From an uncultured Flavobacteriales bacterium (GTDB taxonomy: Bacteria > Bacteroidota > Bacteroidia > Flavobacteriales_D > Sanyastnellaceae), in assembly GCA_938092195.1 (NCBI GenBank), contig CALKHD010000136.1, forward strand, positions 1-10,754: a stretch of DNA of 10,754 nt. The letters are read 5' to 3'. Below, piece after piece: positions 5,986 through 10,754 of the stretch. The translations under genes and the position numbers were made by a program. Every line of letters starts with the position of its first letter. Positions within the stretch are counted from its first letter, which is position 1. Under the pieces are notes generated by a model, which was not told the DNA's origin, searched no databases, and saw only the letters and a list, made by a program, of their open reading frames with translations.

Positions 5986-7812
5986 TCACTCCAAAATGTC
6001 GCCACGAAGCGACCTAAAGCGCTTGCGGGCTTCGACCACATACAAGCTGCCAGGAAACTCCGTGAGCAAGCGCTCGTAGAGCGACTGCGCAGCATCGGGA
6101 TCTCCCAGTTGCACGTCGTGGATTTTGGCCATTCCAAACAGGGCATCATCGGCCAAAATGTCCATGAAGTAGAGCCCAAGGATGTCTTCGTAATGCTCAA
6201 GGGCAATGTCGAATTGCCCTCGCTGTTCCGCGATTTCGGCACGAATGAGCAGGATCTCATCTTCCAGGGTGTGTCCGGGGAAGGCCAAGGTCAAAGAGTC
6301 CAATGTGGCCAGGGCCTCGTCCCGCTGGTTGCGGAAGCGCAACAGGTCCGCGCGGGCGAACATCTCCATGGGTGCAGTGAGCGTGTCCATGTTGAAGTTG
6401 TCAGAAATGAGCAAGCTCAAATCAATGGCGTCGTTGGAGATCAATTTGGATGTGCTGGCCTTCAAAATGTCCAGCTGAGCTTGGGCCCAATTGAAATCGC
6501 CGGTGTAGTAGCTCACCCGAGCATTGCGGAATTTGGCTTTTTGTCCAAGCAAGCCCTCTTTGTGGTCGAGGTCAACTTGGCTGAAGAGCAGGGACGCGGT
6601 CCAAACGTCGTCCTGAAAGACCAAAATGTCGCCCAGAGTGAGCTTGATGTTGCTTCGAAGGTCTTGGCTGAGACCAGGCATGTTCACAGCGCGATCGAGA
6701 ACGCGTTCTGCAGCCTGTGGGTCATTCAAATGGAAGGCGAGAAGGGTCGCCCAATCCGACATCAGGCCCGCTGTTTCTGGGGTCTCTCCCAGGTCACGGA
6801 GCGTGAGTTCATATTGGCTGGAAAGGTCTTGGGCGGCGGCGGTGTCGATGGGGAATTGCGTCACGACTTGCTCGGTTCGGACCTTGAGCATGGCTTGGCG
6901 GGCTTCGGCGTAACGGGCGCTGTTTGGGCCTTTGGACGAAACGATGGCGTAGCATTCATAGGCCGTCTCAAGGTCTTGGTTTTTGGCCGCCACTTCGGCC
7001 AGCTCCATCAACCGCCGACCTCCTTCGCTTTTTCGCTCATCCAAGGCGCGAACGTGGGGCATGGCGCTCATGAAATCCCTTTGCTGGTTGAAGACCCAAA
7101 CCAACAATTCCAGAAAAACAGTGTCATCTGGGTACTCTTGTGAAGACTTGAGAACCTTCCTCCGAACCATGTCTGCTTGCCGCGCGTCAGTGGAGACGCG
7201 AAGATTGCGGTTGAAGCTGTTTTGGACCGTTCTCAAATAGTTGGGGCGGTCGTGAAGCAAAGACATGAAGCTGTCTACCATGCCTTCATAATCGCCCCGC
7301 AGGCCTTGTAGGTTGGCGAGTTCATAATGAAAGCCATAGCCATCCTTGCCGATGCGCATGGCTTTTTCATAAGTGGCCAAGGCCAAATCGAGCTGATCCA
7401 GCTTCACAAAGGCATCCGCCAAGCGTTTGGCGGGCCCGCGTCCGGCAGCGAGCTCAGAAAGGGCACTTTTGAACGCCTCATCGGCCTCTCCCTCTCGGCC
7501 GATTCTCAGATACAAAGACCCTAGGTCCACTTGGGCCATGGTTTTGTCTTTGCGCTTTTTCAACCTGGCTTTGACCAGTTTTTCGGCCGCCTCGTAATCC
7601 TCCAGTTCCAACAACGTGTTCAGGAACATGTCGTAGGTGGAGGGGTCTTTTTTGTATAGGTTGTCCAGATAGAGCCTCGCCTGTTCAAAAGCCCCGCTGT
7701 TGTAGTAGTAAGTGGCCAGCTCCAGGTCGCTCTGAGCTAGGACTGAAGGGCTGGCGAACCAACTGAGGACTAGAATGGCCAAGCCCGAAATAAGGGAGGT
7801 GCCGGCTTTCAT
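5986..7812 (-). CDS. Exported tetratricopeptide-repeat protein
   Basis: A 608-residue protein with an N-terminal signal peptide (hydrophobic 8-20, likely cleavage after 'SVLA' at residue 26, before Gln). The rest is almost entirely helical TPR-like repeats, for example 'LATYYYNSGAFEQARLYLD' (about 31-49), 'LGSLYLRIGREGEADEAFK' (about 97-115), 'LATYEKAMRIG', 'AQLDILKAS' and the last pairs around 'HYEDILGLY' and 'AQSLYERLLTEFPGSLYVVEA'. It is probably a periplasmic or outer-membrane-associated scaffold for protein-protein contacts; no enzymatic motif is seen. The start codon overlaps the stop of the upstream lipoprotein gene (ATGA at 7809-7812), so the two are translationally coupled and perhaps form one envelope complex. 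It ends three bases from the convergent transporter gene, with no terminator hairpin recognised between them. Confidence 0.85.
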   Translation of the reverse strand: MKAGTSLISGLAILVLSWFASPSVLAQSDLELATYYYNSGAFEQARLYLDNLYKKDPSTYDMFLNTLLELEDYEAAEKLVKARLKKRKDKTMAQVDLGSLYLRIGREGEADEAFKSALSELAAGRGPAKRLADAFVKLDQLDLALATYEKAMRIGKDGYGFHYELANLQGLRGDYEGMVDSFMSLLHDRPNYLRTVQNSFNRNLRVSTDARQADMVRRKVLKSSQEYPDDTVFLELLVWVFNQQRDFMSAMPHVRALDERKSEGGRRLMELAEVAAKNQDLETAYECYAIVSSKGPNSARYAEARQAMLKVRTEQVVTQFPIDTAAAQDLSSQYELTLRDLGETPETAGLMSDWATLLAFHLNDPQAAERVLDRAVNMPGLSQDLRSNIKLTLGDILVFQDDVWTASLLFSQVDLDHKEGLLGQKAKFRNARVSYYTGDFNWAQAQLDILKASTSKLISNDAIDLSLLISDNFNMDTLTAPMEMFARADLLRFRNQRDEALATLDSLTLAFPGHTLEDEILLIRAEIAEQRGQFDIALEHYEDILGLYFMDILADDALFGMAKIHDVQLGDPDAAQSLYERLLTEFPGSLYVVEARKRFRSLRGDILE

Positions 7813-8387
7813 GGACGCGATGTTGCAGGAATGGCGACCAAGGCCCTTGAGGCAGAATCGGCGTCGGCAATGAGTCCGTCGAGGTTGGTTAAACCGCGTT
7901 CGAGAAAGTTCAAGGCGATGTCGATTTCCTCGGTCAGGTGGGATGAAATCCGCAACTCGTCAGCGGTGGCGTTGTCCAGGTAGAGATCATCGATGGGAGC
8001 GCCCAAGGCATCGACCTTGGCGCCATCGACAATCGCTTCGATCAATTGCCCAATCTGTCTGCGGGTTCGGTCAATTTCTTGTTCAATGCGCCGCTGTCTT
8101 CCCGGTTGTTTTTTGAGCAATCTGCAGCGTTCGTCCAACAGGGAGAATGGCCGGCCCTGTTCAAGGTTCACGACGAGTCCCTGCATTCGGGCCTCGACAG
8201 AAGCGAGGGCGCTGTCTGCGCGGCTTCTGGCTTTGGCTACATCGAAGTGGGGGGCCATTTCGAACCGATTGGCTGCGCTGTCTACAGCCTGCAACGCTTC
8301 GCGCAGTTGGGGCAAGTGTTGGGACCCTGGCTTCGGGCCACAAGCGCTCAACAGCACCAATCCAAAAATCAACAGGTTCAACTTCAT
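7809..8387 (-). CDS. Small helical lipoprotein of unknown function
   Basis: A 192-residue protein. The N-terminus is a clear lipoprotein signal: Lys2, a hydrophobic stretch, then 'LLSAC' with the acylated Cys at 16. The mature part is charged and mostly predicted helix, with heptad-like stretches around 25-75 and 95-120 (for example 'RRIEQEIDRTRRQIGQLIEAI') that suggest coiled coil, and an acidic, Leu-rich C-terminal helix (about 150-175). No catalytic motif or known domain was recognised. It lies between serS and the TPR gene and shares ATGA stop/start overlaps with both (8384-8387 and 7809-7812). Tight coupling to the exported TPR protein suggests a shared envelope role; serS is probably just the operon leader. 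Conserved-hypothetical is the honest label. Confidence 0.8.
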   Translation of the reverse strand: MKLNLLIFGLVLLSACGPKPGSQHLPQLREALQAVDSAANRFEMAPHFDVAKARSRADSALASVEARMQGLVVNLEQGRPFSLLDERCRLLKKQPGRQRRIEQEIDRTRRQIGQLIEAIVDGAKVDALGAPIDDLYLDNATADELRISSHLTEEIDIALNFLERGLTNLDGLIADADSASRALVAIPATSRP

Positions 8388-9655
8388 GCGATGGTGTCAA
8401 ATCCTGTGTAAGGTTGCAATGCTGCTGGAATTCGGATGCCTTTTTCCGTTTGGTGGTTTTCCAACAAGGCCGCTACAATCCTGGGGAGGGCCAATGCACT
8501 TCCATTCAGGGTGTGAACCAACTCCGGCTTTCCTTCATCATTGCGGAAGCGGCACTGAAGGCGGTTGGATTGGTAGGTCTCAAAATTGGAGACGCTGGAG
8601 ACTTCCAGCCAACGCTGTTGCGCTGCCGACCAAACTTCAAGGTCAAAGGTGAGTGCAGCGGTGAATCCGAGATCTCCTCCGCAAAGCCGCAAGGTTCTAA
8701 AAGGCAGTTCAAGGTCACGAAGCAAGTTCCGGACGTGCTCCACCATGCCTTCTAAGGCGGTGTAGCTGTTTTCAGGTCTCTCGAACCGAACGATTTCAAC
8801 CTTGTCGAATTGGTGCAGGCGGTTCAGTCCGCGGACATCCTTGCCATAGGAGCCGGCTTCTCTTCGGAAGCAAGGGGTGTATCCGCAGAGTTGCATGGGC
8901 AATTCTTCTGCGTTGAGCATGTCTCCCCGGAAGAGGTTGGTCAGCGGGACTTCGGCCGTGGGAATCAGATACAAGTCATCCTCGGCGCAGTGGTACATCT
9001 GTCCTTCTTTGTCGGGCAGTTGTCCGGTGCCCCGTCCAGAGTCAGGATTGACCAAGTGAGGGGGGATGAACTCTTCGTAGCCAGCGGCATCGGCCCGGTC
9101 CAAAAAGAACTGGATCAGTGCCCTTTGGAGCTTGGCTCCTTTGCCTCTGTATACTGGGAACCCTGCGCCGGTGATCTTCACGCCAGCCTCGAAGTCGATG
9201 AGCTTGTAGCGGTCGGCCAGCTCCCAATGGGGCATGGCGTTCTCGTGAAGACTGGGTTTGTCACCTTCTTCTGAAACCACTTCGTTGTCAGCATCACTTT
9301 GCCCCGTGGGCACACTTTCATGCGGACGGTTGGGCAGTTCAAGCAAGGCCGCTTCCTGATCGTGAATCAGTGTTTTCTGCAGTTCGTCCAGTTGATGGAT
9401 TTGCTCTTTGAGCTCCCCCATTTGGGCGCGGCGCGATTCGGCCTCCTCTTTCTTTCCAGACTTAAACAAGTCCCCAATCTCACGACTGGCGGCGTTTTGC
9501 TGGGCTTTTAAGTCGTCCACCTTTTTTTGGGTGGTCCGCCTCTCGAGGTCGAGTTCGAGAATGCGATCGAGCAGAGGGGCGGCGTCAAGACCGCGCTTTT
9601 TCAATGCCGCTTGAATTGCGGTGCGGTCGTTTCGGAGGGCCTGGAGGGTCAACAT
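8384..9655 (-). CDS. serS: Serine--tRNA ligase
   Basis: A 423-residue cytoplasmic class II aminoacyl-tRNA synthetase that charges tRNA-Ser (and tRNA-Sec where present) with serine; the length is normal for bacterial SerRS. Residues 1-105 form the long antiparallel coiled-coil arm that grips the tRNA variable arm. The catalytic domain shows a motif-1 region around 'GKGAKLQRALIQFFLD' (171-186), the serine-site 'TAEVPLTN' (233-240), motif 2 'FRREAGSYGKDVRGLNRLHQF' regions at 263-283, and motif 3 'NGSALALPR' (384-392). The key motif-2 and motif-3 arginines are present, so it should be active. The start at 9655 gives the standard 'MLTLQALR' opening. It heads an ATGA-linked chain with the lipoprotein and TPR genes. 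A strong hairpin lies just upstream (9673-9704). Confidence 0.97.
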   Translation of the reverse strand: MLTLQALRNDRTAIQAALKKRGLDAAPLLDRILELDLERRTTQKKVDDLKAQQNAASREIGDLFKSGKKEEAESRRAQMGELKEQIHQLDELQKTLIHDQEAALLELPNRPHESVPTGQSDADNEVVSEEGDKPSLHENAMPHWELADRYKLIDFEAGVKITGAGFPVYRGKGAKLQRALIQFFLDRADAAGYEEFIPPHLVNPDSGRGTGQLPDKEGQMYHCAEDDLYLIPTAEVPLTNLFRGDMLNAEELPMQLCGYTPCFRREAGSYGKDVRGLNRLHQFDKVEIVRFERPENSYTALEGMVEHVRNLLRDLELPFRTLRLCGGDLGFTAALTFDLEVWSAAQQRWLEVSSVSNFETYQSNRLQCRFRNDEGKPELVHTLNGSALALPRIVAALLENHQTEKGIRIPAALQPYTGFDTIA

Positions 9656-9662
9656 GGCGTGT

Positions 9663-9704
9663 AAAAATACAACGGTGCCCCCGCCTTTTCAGGAGAGGGC
9701 ACCG
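9663..9704 (-). terminator. Terminator or attenuator hairpin between rpmA and serS
   Basis: On the minus strand an 8-bp perfect stem (plus-strand CGGTGCCC at 9673-9680 with GGGCACCG at 9697-9704) encloses a 16-base loop that itself contains a 3-bp CCT/AGG stem. It is followed by a T-rich tract (minus strand TTGTATTTTT, 9672-9663). It could end the rplU-rpmA transcript. Because it finishes only seven bases before the serS ATG it could also act as an attenuator or limit ribosome access to serS. The T tract is interrupted, so strength is uncertain. Confidence 0.55.
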
Positions 9705-9710
9705 CCATCA

Positions 9711-9735
9711 GCACCATTGGGGTGCGGGTTTTTTT
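9711..9735. other. Second spacer hairpin with flanking T7/A7 tract
   Basis: GCACC (9711-9715) pairs with GGTGC (9721-9725) around a 5-base loop, followed on the plus strand by GGG and seven T (9729-9735). In the plus direction it looks like an intrinsic terminator, but no plus-strand gene ends here. In the minus direction it is preceded by seven A and lies just after rpmA. Its GGTGC/GCACC arms can also pair with the arms of the neighbouring 9673-9704 hairpin. Confidence 0.45.
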
Positions 9736-9755
9736 AATCCCTTGTGAGGGACAGA

Positions 9756-10019
9756 TCAAGCTTCGGCCGCCGGAACGACGGAGACAAAGCTCTTGTTGCC
9801 GCGACGACGACGGAACTCCACAACGCCATCTGTGAGGGCGTAAAGCGTGTGATCCTTGCCGATTCCGACATTGTTGCCTGGGTGATGCTGCGTTCCGCGT
9901 TGGCGGACGAGAATGTTTCCAGAGATGCAGAGCTGACCGCCATAGATTTTGACACCCAGTCGTTTGCTTTCCGATTCGCGGCCGTTCTTGGTCGAGGCCG
10001 CCGCCTTTTTGTGAGCCAT
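9756..10019 (-). CDS. rpmA: 50S ribosomal protein L27
   Basis: An 87-residue protein with the standard L27 opening 'MAHKKAAASTKNGRESESKR' and the conserved 'LGVKIYGGQ', 'GNILVRQRGT' and 'GNNVGIGKDHTLYAL' blocks. L27 lies at the peptidyl-transferase centre of the large subunit, where its N-terminal tail helps position tRNAs. The N-terminus starts directly with 'MAHKK', without the cleavable extension found in Firmicutes. It lies 15 bases downstream of rplU, the near-universal L21-L27 pair, and is followed by the hairpin-rich spacer before serS. The C-terminus ends in a short Ala/Glu tail. Confidence 0.97.
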   Translation of the reverse strand: MAHKKAAASTKNGRESESKRLGVKIYGGQLCISGNILVRQRGTQHHPGNNVGIGKDHTLYALTDGVVEFRRRRGNKSFVSVVPAAEA

Positions 10020-10034
10020 GGTTCGGGGGTTTGC

Positions 10035-10559
10035 TTATTCTTCTTTCTTGCTGGCGTCCTTGGCAGCAGGTGCCTTCTTCGCCTTGGGCTTGGGATCCGC
10101 TTTCGGCTTGGCCTCTGCCTTTGGCTTAGCTGCTGCCTTTGGCTTGGCTGCTGCCTTGGCCTTGGGCTTCGCTTCGGCTTTTGGCTTGGCCTCTGCCTTG
10201 GCCTCAGCGGCTGGCTTGGCTTTCGCTTTGGCCTTGGTGGCCTTGCCGTCAAGGGAAATCCCCTTGATCACGAGCTCGGTGAGAGACGGACGGAATCCGT
10301 TCAACTTTTGGTAACCCTTGCGGCGCTTCTTTTTGAAGACCAGCACTTTGTCACCTTTCAAATGGCGCTCAACCGTGGCATTCACGGCTGCGCCTTGGAC
10401 TGCGGGGGCGCCAACGGACACTTTGGTCCCGTCGTCGACGAGAAGGACTTGATCAAAGCTGACCTTGTCTCCTTCTTCGTGCTTCAGACGGTTCACGTAG
10501 AGCCGTTGATCTTGCTGTACCTTATACTGGTGCCCTGCAATTTCTACGATGGCGTACAT
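10035..10559 (-). CDS. rplU: 50S ribosomal protein L21 with long Ala/Lys/Pro-rich C-terminal tail
   Basis: A 174-residue protein. Residues 1-104 form a complete L21: 'MYAIVEIAGHQYKVQQ' at the start, 'FDQVLLVDDG', and the RNA-binding 'VFKKKRRKGYQKLNGFRPSLTELVI' region (74-98, shown in part of the family as the conserved 'K.RR..GH/Y...R' block). L21 binds 23S rRNA, is a primary structural protein of the large subunit and pairs with L27. Residues 107-174 are a low-complexity tail of Ala, Lys, Pro and Glu ('AKPKAEAKPKA' style), about 68 residues beyond the usual length of about 103. The tail is probably disordered and basic; its function is unknown. Its DNA is repetitive (about 10045-10240), so its length may vary between strains. 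First gene of the rplU-rpmA pair, with a good promoter candidate upstream. Confidence 0.95.
   Translation of the reverse strand: MYAIVEIAGHQYKVQQDQRLYVNRLKHEEGDKVSFDQVLLVDDGTKVSVGAPAVQGAAVNATVERHLKGDKVLVFKKKRRKGYQKLNGFRPSLTELVIKGISLDGKATKAKAKAKPAAEAKAEAKPKAEAKPKAKAAAKPKAAAKPKAEAKPKADPKPKAKKAPAAKDASKKEE
10045..10240 (-). repeat. Low-complexity coding repeat in the rplU tail
   Basis: Degenerate short repeats of codons for Ala, Lys, Pro and Glu make up the 3' third of rplU. On the plus strand they appear as recurring 'GGCTTGGC' and 'GCTGCC'-type words. The repeat creates long spurious open frames on the opposite strand. Confidence 0.7.
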
Positions 10560-10565
10560 AATGTT

Positions 10566-10582
10566 CCCCTTTTTTTGAGGGG
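10566..10582 (-). promoter_or_regulatory. Leader hairpin and A-rich translation-start region of rplU
   Basis: On the minus strand, CCCC (10582-10579), a 9-base loop containing seven A, and GGGG (10569-10566) form a small hairpin ending six bases before the rplU ATG. No Shine-Dalgarno sequence is present; the A-rich loop resembles the A-rich upstream regions that favour initiation in Bacteroidota. If transcription starts near 10578-10581 as the promoter suggests, only part of the hairpin would be in the RNA. Confidence 0.35.
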
Positions 10583-10584
10583 TG

Positions 10585-10616
10585 CGAAGGTACGTGATTT
10601 CGGGCAGGGTTGAAAA
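10585..10616 (-). promoter_or_regulatory. Bacteroidota-type promoter candidate for rplU-rpmA
   Basis: The minus strand has TACCTTCG at 10592-10585, seven of eight matches to the -7 consensus TAnnTTTG. It is preceded by exactly 19 bases of spacer and a T-rich TTTTC at 10616-10612 in place of the TTTG/TTG -33 element. The predicted start of transcription, around 10578-10581, leaves a short leader of about 20 bases before the ATG at 10559. This is the best promoter match in the window. Confidence 0.55.
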
Positions 10617-10671
10617 CTATTGGGGGTGTCGTTCTCAAATCGAGTCAAACTGCCCACTCTTGTGATGGTGT

Positions 10672-10754
10672 TCACGCTTCTGCAATGGCCTCCCATAGGC
10701 CGAAAGCGTCAGGCTGGCTGGCGACAGTGTGTGGCCAACCTTTTTTAGTCAGGC
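10672..10754 (-). CDS. C-terminal fragment of an unidentified gene
   Basis: On the minus strand the window edge opens into a frame of 26 codons ending with TGA at 10674-10672; its first whole codon is at 10752-10750. The peptide ('LTKKGWPHTVASQPDAF' then 'GLWEAIAEA') looks like a natural protein end: a short strand and a closing amphipathic helix. The other two minus frames stop at once. The pattern 'GWP..VA..P...GL.EAI' is reminiscent of the end of uroporphyrinogen-III synthase (HemD), but 26 residues are too few to assign it. It lies upstream of rplU in the same direction, with a 112-base spacer holding the rplU promoter, so the two are probably separate transcription units. Confidence 0.55.
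   Translation of the reverse strand, partial: LTKKGWPHTVASQPDAFGLWEAIAEA

Noticed and set aside
6109..7143. A 344-codon plus-strand open frame opposite the TPR gene.
   Set aside because: The minus frame has a signal peptide, TPR pattern and ATGA coupling; the plus frame is an antisense shadow with no domain.
9744..10613. A 289-codon plus-strand open frame across rpmA and rplU, with a Leu/Gly-rich hydrophobic middle.
   Set aside because: It is the antisense of two certain ribosomal protein genes; the apparent membrane stretch is simply the complement of Ala/Lys codons in the L21 tail.
10674..10746. Stem-loops on the plus strand (ACGCTT/AAGCGT with inner GGCCT/AGGCC; GGCTGGC/GCCAACC followed by six T), resembling a terminator.
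   Set aside because: They fall inside the protein-like minus-strand coding end, no plus-strand gene precedes them and the second stem has a mismatch; the T run is the complement of two Lys codons.
10665..10748. A 28-codon plus-strand mini-ORF starting ATGGTG and ending TAG.
   Set aside because: It is antisense to the C-terminal fragment on the minus strand, has no promoter or start context and no recognisable product.

Overview
The window looks like chromosomal DNA of a Bacteroidota bacterium, most likely a marine member of the Flavobacteriales or a relative. The evidence is as follows. Starts lack Shine-Dalgarno sequences. The rplU promoter candidate fits the Bacteroidota pattern (a -7 box TACCTTCG, 19 bases after a T-rich -33 element). 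A small secreted protein carries the 'IGQ...LTQGFHQP' module typical of Bacteroidota secreted proteins. The heavy-metal-associated protein has the CxxxC metal motif often seen in that phylum. The taxonomic call is an inference; no rRNA is present.

Layout. (1) 1-2800, plus strand: the 3' part of a gene for a large, repetitive, phage-tail-fibre-like surface protein, followed 37 bases later by a small secreted protein with two dockerin-type calcium loops, then an intrinsic terminator candidate. (2) 2818-5070: a YhhN/TMEM86-type lysoplasmalogenase (plus) whose end overlaps, tail to tail, the end of heme A synthase ctaA (minus). Just upstream of ctaA, two bases away, is a small exported HMA-fold metal-binding protein. 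(3) 5071-5982, plus: an EamA-type drug/metabolite transporter. (4) 5986-9655, minus: serS, a small lipoprotein and a 608-residue TPR protein, joined by two 4-base ATGA stop/start overlaps. (5) 9663-10616, minus: the rplU-rpmA ribosomal operon with its promoter candidate, and a structured rpmA-serS spacer. (6) 10672-10754, minus: the last 26 codons of a gene that enters from beyond the window.

Most of the window is core metabolism and translation. The accessory, most unusual part is the first 2.8 kb. There the visible start of the large protein is a strictly regular heptad array with Ile at one core position and Asn at the other (the 'N@d' trimeric coiled-coil pattern of fibrous adhesins). It is followed by beta-rich phage-fibre repeats and an unassigned C-terminal domain with no recognisable sorting signal or S74 chaperone. 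With the neighbouring dockerin-like protein it could form a secreted or cell-surface fibre system, but that link is inferred from gene order only. No tRNA, rRNA, CRISPR array, insertion sequence or prophage gene cluster was seen.
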